A stretch of DNA of 5,963 nucleotides. Origin: CAVPGH01 sp046726955 (GTDB taxonomy: Bacteria; Acidobacteriota; Vicinamibacteria; Fen-336). Positions 1-5,963 of this stretch are shown in pieces. The stretch's first letter is position 1, and each line of letters opens with the position of its first letter. A model generated the notes under the pieces. That model saw nothing but the letters and a program-made list of their open reading frames with translations, ran no database searches and was not told the DNA's origin. The stretch is from the NCBI GenBank assembly GCA_046726955.1, contig JBKPBQ010000304.1, positions 1 through 5,963 on the forward strand, read 5' to 3'. Position numbers and translations under genes: made by a program.

Positions 1-47
1 GCCAACATCAGACTCGACAGCACGACCGTCGCCTTCGAAACTTTCAT
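1..47 (-). CDS. Start of a probable secreted protein (partial, runs off the left edge)
   Basis: Read on the minus strand, an ATG at 47-45 opens a frame that stays open to the edge: MKVSKATVVLSSLML, then a codon beginning GC (Ala). Two lysines followed by a hydrophobic run is the layout of a Sec signal peptide n- and h-region. A purine-rich AGGTGG lies 4 bases upstream of the ATG. Only 15 full codons are visible, so neither the family nor the function can be named. It points the same way as the amidohydrolase/GH51 operon but begins 426 bases beyond its end, so it probably has its own promoter. A chance start codon in noncoding DNA remains possible. Confidence 0.45.
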   Translation of the reverse strand, partial: MKVSKATVVLSSLML

Positions 48-51
48 ACTC

Positions 52-57
52 CCACCT
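52..57 (-). promoter_or_regulatory. Ribosome binding site of the left-edge gene
   Basis: AGGTGG on the minus strand, 4 bases (GAGT) before the ATG at 47. It supports reading the left edge as a gene start. The spacing is short but usable. Confidence 0.35.
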
Positions 58-332
58 GTCTTCAGGTCCCGCGGCACCGGTAGGCTCCCCGTGACGGTCG
101 CCACACCGAATAGCCCCCGCGTCCGTGGACGTCCGCGCTGAAGTGCAAGACAGGTGCCGCGACGGTCGCGCGCAGCCCCCGCCTCCGCACGGCCGGAAAT
201 CGCGCGGCGACTCTGCAACTGTCGCGGATCCAACCCGCGCTGTGACACCGCGCACGCGGAGTCAGTTACGGTCCACGAAATCAACGGGACGAGAGACGAA
301 GGTCAGGATCTTCTTCGTTAGGCGTCTTCATC

Positions 333-346
333 AAGGCGCGCGCCTT
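333..346. repeat. Perfect 14-bp palindrome
   Basis: AAGGCGCGCGCCTT reads identically on both strands. It lies about 130 bases past the stop of the amidohydrolase and about 290 bases before the left-edge gene start. It has no central loop, which fits a dimeric protein-binding site better than an RNA hairpin, but GC-rich DNA throws up such palindromes by chance. No function can be assigned. Confidence 0.4.
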
Positions 347-359
347 CTCCGTTCTGGAG

Positions 360-374
360 GGCGTCCCCGACGCC
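360..374. repeat. Short perfect inverted repeat (hairpin)
   Basis: GGCGTC and GACGCC arms separated by a CCC loop give a perfect 6-bp stem. It sits 15 bases away from the larger hairpin at 390-416, in the presumed 3' untranslated region of the minus-strand operon. No T-run follows on either strand. Confidence 0.4.
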
Positions 375-389
375 GGCGAGGGTCCAACC

Positions 390-416
390 CCGAACCGCTC
401 GCCGTGAGCGGATCGG
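390..416 (-). terminator. Candidate 3'-end hairpin of the GH51/amidohydrolase operon
   Basis: The arms pair as CCGA and CCGCTC with GAGCGG and TCGG, giving 10 base pairs interrupted by one mismatch (394/412) around a 5-base loop (401-405). The hairpin begins about 57 bases after the amidohydrolase stop on the minus strand. There is no U-tract after it, so it is not a classical intrinsic terminator. It could be a 3'-end stabiliser or a non-canonical terminator, which are common in GC-rich genomes. The assignment is inferred from position. Confidence 0.3.
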
Positions 417-473
417 CTCAAAGTGCGCCTCGAGGCTCATCCACCCGGTGGCGGCCATCCGGGTAAACGCGGG

Positions 474-2291
474 TCAGGGACGCGTGAGGGTTCCGTCGTC
501 GAACACGATCCGTCCGCCCGTCATCGTCAGGAGCACGCGCGTCTCCGAGATCTGCTCGGTGGGTACGCGGAAGAGGTTCTGGCTGAGCACGACGAGATCG
601 GCCTGCTTCCCGACCTCGAACGAGCCGATGTCCCGCTCGTGGTGGAGCTGGGCGGCGGCGTTGATCGTGTGCATCTTGACGACGGCAAGGAGGTCGTCGA
701 TCGCCTCGCCCGCCGCGAGCGCTCCGGGAAAGACGCCGGGAATCGCTTCGCCCGTGCGGTCCACCGCGGTCTCGATCTGCACGAACGGCCGCAAGGGATC
801 GACCGGATAGTCGCTTCCGCCCGCGACGAGCGCGCCCGTCCGCCAGAGCTCCGCGGCGGGGAAGAGCCGCTCGTAGAGGTCGTCCTCGATGTAGCCGCGC
901 GTGCCGGTCACCGTGTACGCGTCGCGCCTCGCCCACTGCAGCGACAGGCTCGCCACGACGCCGAGCCTGGCGAAGCGCGGGACGTCCGCTCGATCGATCG
1001 CCTCGAGGTGCGTGATCGTGTGGCGCAGGTCGCGGTCGCCGTTCTCCTGCCGCGCCCGCTCGAAGTTGTCGAGGGCGTCGCGCGTCGCCCGGTCGCCGAT
1101 CGCGTGCACGTGGATCTGCCAGCCCGCGCGATCCAGGGCCACGAAGCCGGCCCGGCCCTGCGCGCAGGAAGGATCCGGTCCACGTGTCGTTCCCGACTTC
1201 CACTCCGGTGCCTCCGCGGTGCCCACGTTGCGGCGATACGGGGCGAGCATCGCCGCGGTCTGGGCCGGGTACTCCATGACGCCGTCGCAGTAGATCTTGA
1301 CGCTCGTGACCTCGAGGTTCCCCTTCGCAAAGCGCTTCCACGCGCCGAGCGCGTCCACCTTCTGCTGGAGCACCGCGGGCTCGGGGTTGTCGAGGACGAA
1401 GCCGGCCGACAGCCCGACGTTGGCGCGAACGGTGAGGCCGCCCTCGTCCTGGAGCCTGGCCCAGAACGCGATCTCGTCCTCGCCGTCGCCCGGGATGAAG
1501 ACGGTGGTGATGCCGACGCGGTTGGCGTCGGCGTTCGTGCGCCGCACGAGATCGAAGCGCGCTTCGTCCGTCACGGGCGCGCGCGGGCCCCAGTCGCCGA
1601 CCTCGTAGTCCGAAAAGAAGCCGTTGGGCCGGCGATCCGCGTCGCGGCCGATGGTGCCGCCCGCGGGATCGGGGGTCTTCTCGTCGAGGCCCGCGTTGGC
1701 GATGGCGCGGCTGTTCATCCAGAACTTGTGGCCGTCGGCGTTGCGCACCAGGACCGGACGCGTGGTGTCGAGCCGGTCGAGGTCCTGCCGCGTGAGGCTC
1801 GTGCCCGGCGGCTCCATGGCGTCGCCGAAGAGATACGTCGCCTCGAAGCGCGTGCCACTGGTCTTGCGCGCGGCCTGGTCGGGTCGATCGAGGCACGCCT
1901 GCAGCCGCGCGAGGATCTGCGCCACCGTGCCGCCCTCGTAGCCGAGGTTGCAGTCGCTCGCCCGCGTCCCGTGGAAGTGGCCGTCCACGATGCCGGGCAT
2001 CACCATCCGACCGCCGAGGTCGATCACCTTCGTGGACGGGCCGACGTACGCCTTGGCGGCGGCCGTGCTCCCGACGAAGACGATCCGCCCGCCGGAGATC
2101 GCGAGGGCCTCCGCGAACTCGGGACGTTGCCGCTCCTTCGGCTCCTCGCCCGGCCGGCGTTGCTCGAGTCCCTGGAAGAGCAGCACCTGGCCGTTCACGA
2201 GGACGGTCTCGGCGCGCTCGGCTCCGTGAGACGCCGGCGCGCACAGGAAGGCGGCCGCAACCAGCCACGCGCACCGACCCCAGGCGCTCAC
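474..2291 (-). CDS. Secreted amidohydrolase, YtcJ/AepA-like (amidohydrolase family 3)
   Basis: A 605-residue metal-dependent hydrolase of the amidohydrolase superfamily, close in layout to YtcJ, N-substituted formamide deformylase and AepA. The substrate is unknown; an amide or related C-N bond is expected. Residues 1-24 form a Sec-like signal peptide (hydrophobic stretch about 8-18, likely cleavage near SHGA), so it probably acts outside the cytoplasm. Visible motifs are DGHFHG (His105, His107), NADGHK (184-189), VKIYCDG (Lys332), HVHAIGD (His394, His396), HTITHLE (424-430) and GGSDYP (Asp494), with the family-typical tail GSFEVGKQADLVVLS. The metal ligands therefore look intact and the length is usual for the family. 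GTG at 2291 is preferred because GGAGGT lies 3 bases upstream and the signal peptide starts there, although the frame stays open much further upstream. It overlaps the preceding GH51 stop by 4 bp, implying translational coupling. AepA of Pectobacterium was described as influencing extracellular enzyme production, which is suggestive beside glycosidases but not proof of that role. Confidence 0.9.
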   Translation of the reverse strand: MSAWGRCAWLVAAAFLCAPASHGAERAETVLVNGQVLLFQGLEQRRPGEEPKERQRPEFAEALAISGGRIVFVGSTAAAKAYVGPSTKVIDLGGRMVMPGIVDGHFHGTRASDCNLGYEGGTVAQILARLQACLDRPDQAARKTSGTRFEATYLFGDAMEPPGTSLTRQDLDRLDTTRPVLVRNADGHKFWMNSRAIANAGLDEKTPDPAGGTIGRDADRRPNGFFSDYEVGDWGPRAPVTDEARFDLVRRTNADANRVGITTVFIPGDGEDEIAFWARLQDEGGLTVRANVGLSAGFVLDNPEPAVLQQKVDALGAWKRFAKGNLEVTSVKIYCDGVMEYPAQTAAMLAPYRRNVGTAEAPEWKSGTTRGPDPSCAQGRAGFVALDRAGWQIHVHAIGDRATRDALDNFERARQENGDRDLRHTITHLEAIDRADVPRFARLGVVASLSLQWARRDAYTVTGTRGYIEDDLYERLFPAAELWRTGALVAGGSDYPVDPLRPFVQIETAVDRTGEAIPGVFPGALAAGEAIDDLLAVVKMHTINAAAQLHHERDIGSFEVGKQADLVVLSQNLFRVPTEQISETRVLLTMTGGRIVFDDGTLTRP

Positions 2292-3895
2292 GCGACCTCC
2301 AGTTCGAGAGCGACGACGGCGCGCTTCGGGATCGTCACGTGGGCCGCGTCGCCGCTCGTCTTCACGGCGAGCGGTGCCGGCGTCACGTTGTCCGGGCGAT
2401 CGAACGTGTTCGTGGCCGTCATGTCGTCGTGCGTGAGGACGGTCGCCCGACCCTCGGCGACTCTTCCCCCGCCCTCCAGCCGGACGACCGCGGAGACCGC
2501 GTCGCCGAGCGACGGATTCACCAGGGTCACCGCGAGCCGCCGGTCGCGGATCGACGCCGAGCCGGAGAGGCCGGCGAGCCGCGCCGAGCCCTCGAGGATC
2601 GGGACCGTCAGCTCGGGCACGCGGATCCGCATCGGGACGAGCCGCGCCCCCATGTGCGGCCGGTACATGTCGAACGTGTGGTACGCCGGGGTTCTCGTGT
2701 ACTTGTCGCCGACCGCGGCGAACAGCGAGTGCAGGCAGTTGATCGTCTGGGCGACGTTGGCCATCTCGATCTTGTCCGCGTGCCGGTTGAAGAGGTCGAA
2801 CGTCATGGCCGCGTGCAGCGCGTCGCGCAGCGTGATCGTCTGGCTCAGGATGTACGCCGGGCCGAGCTCCGTGCCGCCCTTGTACCAGTTGCCCCACTCG
2901 TCCACGACGAGCTTCGTGTGGTGCTGCGGGTCGTACTTCCCCATGACGCGCCAGTGGTCCTCGAGGATGCCGTCGAGGAGCGCGCCCTTGTGCAGCACGG
3001 CGTACCAGCCCTTCTCGTCGAAGCGCGCGCCGTCTTCCGCCGTCTGGCGGAAGTCCGTGTAGTAGTGGAGCGCGAAGCCGTCGACACGTGAGCGGCGGCC
3101 GCCCTGGAGCCCCTGGAAGAAGCCCTCGGTCCAGGCGATGTCCCGGTCCGCGGAGTGGCCGCGAGGGCCGGCGGCGATCAGGAATGGCTCGACGTACGAG
3201 GGGAACTGCGTGACGAACTTCCGGTACTCGGTGGCGTACTCGCCGCCCGTCATGTCGCCGCCGCACCCCCACGACTCGTTGCCGACGCCCCAGTACCGGA
3301 CGGCGAACGGCTCGGAGGCGCCGTTGCCCGCGCGCTCGTCGGCGAGGGAGACCGTCCCCGCCGGAGCGTTGCAGTAGAGCACCCAGTCGTGGAACTCCTG
3401 CGGAGTGCTGGAGCCCACGTTGGCCGCGACATACGGCGTAGCCCCCACGAGCCGGCAGAGCCGCATGAACTCGTGGATGCCGAACTGGTTCGTCTCCGTC
3501 GCGTGCACGCCCGTGGGCATGCGCGACTCCCAGAAGTTGTAGGTGCGCGGCCGACGCTCGGAAGGGCCGACGCCGTCGCGCCAGTGGTAGCCGTCGGCGA
3601 AGCAGCCGCCCGGCCACCGGAGGTTCGGCGCTCCCAGGCGCTTCAGGTCGTCCACGAAGCGCTTCCGGATGCCGTCGACGTTCGGGATCTTCGAGTCGCG
3701 GCCCACCCAGATCCCGTCGTAGATGACGCCTCCGAGGTGCTCGATGAAGTGGCCGTAGACGTGCGGGTTGATCGCGGGTCCGGGTGTCCCCGGCGCGAGC
3801 ACGATCTCGGCGTCCGCCGCGAAGGCCGAGCGCGAGGCCGCGAGTGCGCCGAGCCCCGCGCCCGCCGCCGTCCTCAGAAACGCGCGTCGCTTCAT
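2288..3895 (-). CDS. Tat-exported alpha-L-arabinofuranosidase, GH51
   Basis: A 535-residue retaining exo-glycosidase expected to release terminal alpha-L-arabinofuranosyl units from arabinan, arabinoxylan or their oligosaccharides. The N-terminus KRRAFLR followed by an Ala/Gly-rich hydrophobic stretch and AFA-AD (cleavage about 26/27) is a twin-arginine signal, so the enzyme is probably folded before export. GH51 hallmarks in order: YGHFIEHLGG (47-56), LRWPGGCFADGYHWRDGVGP (92-111), YWGVGNES with the acid/base Glu207, ALHYY (His277), VVDEWGNWY with the nucleophile Glu333, and NVAQTIN (380-386). A C-terminal beta-sandwich follows from about 410. Both catalytic glutamates are present. The ATG at 3895 places the Arg pair at residues 3-4 and has a G-rich site just upstream. 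It is the first gene of a two-gene operon with the amidohydrolase and is divergent from a second GH51 gene. Where that paralogue has PGGN, this one has PGGC, pointing to a different GH51 subgroup. Family is certain; exact substrate is not. Confidence 0.95.
   Translation of the reverse strand: MKRRAFLRTAAGAGLGALAASRSAFAADAEIVLAPGTPGPAINPHVYGHFIEHLGGVIYDGIWVGRDSKIPNVDGIRKRFVDDLKRLGAPNLRWPGGCFADGYHWRDGVGPSERRPRTYNFWESRMPTGVHATETNQFGIHEFMRLCRLVGATPYVAANVGSSTPQEFHDWVLYCNAPAGTVSLADERAGNGASEPFAVRYWGVGNESWGCGGDMTGGEYATEYRKFVTQFPSYVEPFLIAAGPRGHSADRDIAWTEGFFQGLQGGRRSRVDGFALHYYTDFRQTAEDGARFDEKGWYAVLHKGALLDGILEDHWRVMGKYDPQHHTKLVVDEWGNWYKGGTELGPAYILSQTITLRDALHAAMTFDLFNRHADKIEMANVAQTINCLHSLFAAVGDKYTRTPAYHTFDMYRPHMGARLVPMRIRVPELTVPILEGSARLAGLSGSASIRDRRLAVTLVNPSLGDAVSAVVRLEGGGRVAEGRATVLTHDDMTATNTFDRPDNVTPAPLAVKTSGDAAHVTIPKRAVVALELEVA
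2295..2300 (-). promoter_or_regulatory. Ribosome binding site that fixes the amidohydrolase start
   Basis: GGAGGT on the minus strand, 3 bases before the GTG at 2291 and inside the last codons of the GH51 gene. It decides in favour of this GTG and supports coupled translation, since a ribosome terminating on the GH51 message would sit on this site. Confidence 0.65.
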
Positions 3896-3900
3896 GCAGG

Positions 3901-3907
3901 CCCCCCT
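3901..3907 (-). promoter_or_regulatory. Weak, G-rich ribosome binding site of the Tat-GH51 gene
   Basis: AGGGGGG on the minus strand ends 5 bases before the ATG at 3895. It is an imperfect anti-16S match, but it is the only purine run at proper spacing and supports this start. Confidence 0.4.
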
Positions 3908-3967
3908 GGAATGCCGGCCGGTTGGCGTGCAGCCTACCCCAAGAGCGGCCGGGTCGCGCGCGTGGCG

Positions 3968-3997
3968 TTGACAGCGAATCCAGGGCTGCGGTAGATA
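3968..3997 (+). promoter_or_regulatory. Candidate sigma-70-type promoter for the plus-strand GH51 gene
   Basis: A perfect TTGACA (3968-3973) is followed after 18 bases by TAGATA (3992-3997), a weak -10 match. Transcription would start near 4004, giving an untranslated leader of about 70 bases before the ATG at 4075. The leader holds an 8-base direct repeat GCGGCTCG (4011-4018 and 4025-4032) and small GC-rich stems. No equally good promoter was found for the opposite strand in this 179-bp divergent region. The -35 is convincing in such GC-rich DNA; the -10 is only fair. Confidence 0.45.
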
Positions 3998-4030
3998 GCT
4001 TCGCCGTTAGGCGGCTCGAGCGACGCGGCT

Positions 4031-4044
4031 CGCGCGCGCGCGCG
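4031..4044. repeat. (CG)7 dinucleotide tract
   Basis: Fourteen alternating C and G bases in the 5' leader of the plus-strand GH51 gene, 30 bases before its ATG. Such tracts can adopt left-handed DNA under supercoiling and can change length by replication slippage. Any effect on expression is speculative. Confidence 0.6.
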
Positions 4045-4062
4045 TTCACGAAGGTTCTCGAA

Positions 4063-4068
4063 GAGGTG
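4063..4068 (+). promoter_or_regulatory. Ribosome binding site of the plus-strand GH51 gene
   Basis: GAGGTG lies 6 bases before the ATG at 4075. It selects this ATG over the upstream in-frame extension, which reaches back to about 3784 and across the divergent gene's start. Confidence 0.6.
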
Positions 4069-4074
4069 CAAGCC

Positions 4075-5646
<1,572 letters not shown>

Positions 5647-5665
5647 CGGCGAGCGGCCGCCGGCC

Positions 5666-5710
5666 ATGTCGGACATCGACCGTCGCGAGTTCCTGGCGAG
5701 CAAACCTTAG
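5666..5710 (+). pseudogene. Relic of a Tat-signal gene start (14 codons)
   Basis: Nineteen bases after the GH51 stop, an ATG opens MSDIDRREFLASKP and then meets TAG. The RREFLA core preceded by polar residues is the classic opening of a Tat signal peptide, as found on many exported oxidoreductases and glycosidases. The hydrophobic region and mature protein are absent; 25 bases later the permease starts. I infer that a once complete exported protein in the same transcription unit as GH51 lost everything after its Tat motif. No good ribosome binding site precedes the ATG. A functional short leader peptide or a chance ORF is possible but less likely, given the exact motif at the right place. Confidence 0.5.
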
Positions 5711-5735
5711 AGGCGGGCGGGACGTCTCATCCGCG

Positions 5736-5963
5736 GTGAACGACGTCCGCTACGCCCTGCGCCAGCTGCGGCGGAGCCCTGGCTTCACTGCCGTGGCCCT
5801 CCTGACGGTCGCCGTCGGTGTCGGCGCCAATGCCGCCGTCTTCAGCGTCGTGAACGCGACTCTTCTGCGGCCGCCCCCGTTTCCCGAGCCGGAGCGGTTG
5901 GTGACCGTCTGGAAGGGACGGGTGGACGAGCCGGCCCGGACGAACATCACGTCGCTGCCCCAC
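5736..5963 (+). CDS. ADOP-type ABC transporter permease, N-terminal part (runs off the right edge)
   Basis: The 76 visible residues begin VNDVRYALRQLRRSPGF, then a hydrophobic segment (about 18-44, first membrane helix) reading TAVALLTVAVGVGANAAVF, then LLRPPPFPEPERLVTVW. This is the signature opening of the large MacB/FtsX-like permeases called ADOP, greatly expanded in Acidobacteriota. Complete members are about 800 residues with two FtsX units and a periplasmic MacB-like domain; an export or mechanotransmission role is assumed but the substrates are generally unknown. The GTG at 5736 aligns with the usual family start; no ATG or other good start lies upstream, though the frame is open. The ribosome binding site is poor (a G-rich run at 5712-5720, about 15 bases away). 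It probably does not share a function with the arabinofuranosidases. Confidence 0.85.
   Translation, partial: MNDVRYALRQLRRSPGFTAVALLTVAVGVGANAAVFSVVNATLLRPPPFPEPERLVTVWKGRVDEPARTNITSLPH

Larger units (their letters stand above)
48..473. other. Intergenic region without a convincing gene
   Basis: About 425 bases between the end of the amidohydrolase and the presumed left-edge gene. One plus-strand frame is open (125-466), but its product is rich in Arg, Pro and Ser with no recognisable domain, and no ribosome binding site was seen. The base composition is more mixed than in the neighbouring genes. Several inverted repeats are visible: an interrupted palindrome CGCGAC-G-GTCGCG at 158-170, a perfect 14-bp palindrome at 333-346, and hairpins at 360-374 and 390-416. 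The promoter of the left-edge gene should lie here, but no convincing -35/-10 pair could be picked out. Confidence 0.55.

Noticed and set aside
296..318. ACGAAG/CTTCGT inverted repeat
   Set aside because: A 6-bp stem with an 11-base loop and no T-run is too weak to call a terminator or operator.
316..323. GTTAGGC (also at 4006-4012), resembling an integron attC core
   Set aside because: No partner RYYYAAC core with the needed inverted repeats was found, and neither site borders a cassette-like ORF. A 7-base match occurs by chance.
125..466. Plus-strand open frame of 113 codons in the left intergenic region
   Set aside because: The product is basic and low in complexity, there is no ribosome binding site, it crosses the hairpin cluster, and it ends just before the convergent amidohydrolase stop.
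2229..2250. Possible lipoprotein box (FLC, Cys17) in the amidohydrolase signal peptide
   Set aside because: The residues before the Cys (Ala-Phe-Leu) do not fit the lipobox, which needs a small residue just before the Cys.
423..3062. Long plus-strand open frame (879 codons) antisense to the amidohydrolase and the Tat-GH51 gene
   Set aside because: Its product is Arg/Ala/Val-rich with no recognisable domain, and it lies opposite two genes with clear catalytic motifs. In GC-rich DNA such mirror frames stay open by codon bias.
3784..4074. N-terminal extension of the plus-strand GH51 frame
   Set aside because: It would overlap the start of the divergent GH51 gene, and it would bury a good Sec signal peptide and ribosome binding site that both point to the ATG at 4075.
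5653..5660. GCGGCCGC palindrome just after the GH51 stop, considered as a terminator
   Set aside because: It has no loop and no T-run, and such 8-bp GC palindromes are expected by chance at this base composition.

Overview
The window is a GC-rich, densely coding bacterial segment from what looks like an uncultured soil-type lineage, most likely Acidobacteriota or a relative. The strongest clue is the right edge, where an ADOP-type (acidobacterial duplicated orphan permease, MacB/FtsX-like) reading frame begins. Strong G/C preference at third codon positions and the mix of Tat- and Sec-exported glycosidases fit this. The taxonomic call is an inference from one partial gene.

Layout, left to right. 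(1) The first 47 bases, read on the minus strand, look like the start of a secreted protein running off the left edge. (2) Positions 48-473 hold no convincing gene. They contain a cluster of inverted repeats (333-416), some of which may act as a 3' end for the operon that follows. (3) A minus-strand two-gene operon spans 474-3895: a Tat-exported GH51 alpha-L-arabinofuranosidase is transcribed first, followed by a secreted YtcJ/AepA-like amidohydrolase whose GTG start overlaps the upstream stop by 4 bp. (4) A 179-bp divergent intergenic region (3896-4074) carries a TTGACA promoter candidate for the plus strand and a (CG)7 tract. (5) A second GH51 enzyme with a Sec-type signal peptide is encoded at 4075-5646 on the plus strand. 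(6) A 14-codon relic with a Tat-like RREFLA motif lies at 5666-5710. (7) The N-terminus of an ADOP permease starts at 5736 and runs off the right edge.

The central theme is arabinose release from plant-type polysaccharides (arabinan, arabinoxylan, pectin side chains). Two divergent GH51 paralogues are exported by different routes and differ at a conserved active-site-adjacent position (PGGC versus PGGN). The amidohydrolase is translationally coupled to one of them and has no obvious place in arabinan breakdown. The relic after the second GH51 suggests that the locus once continued with another Tat-exported protein and was cut short by a rearrangement that brought in, or exposed, the permease gene. 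I see no phage, CRISPR, insertion sequence or RNA gene. I do not see clear evidence of a wholly new system; the most unusual points are the GH51/amidohydrolase coupling and the decayed junction.
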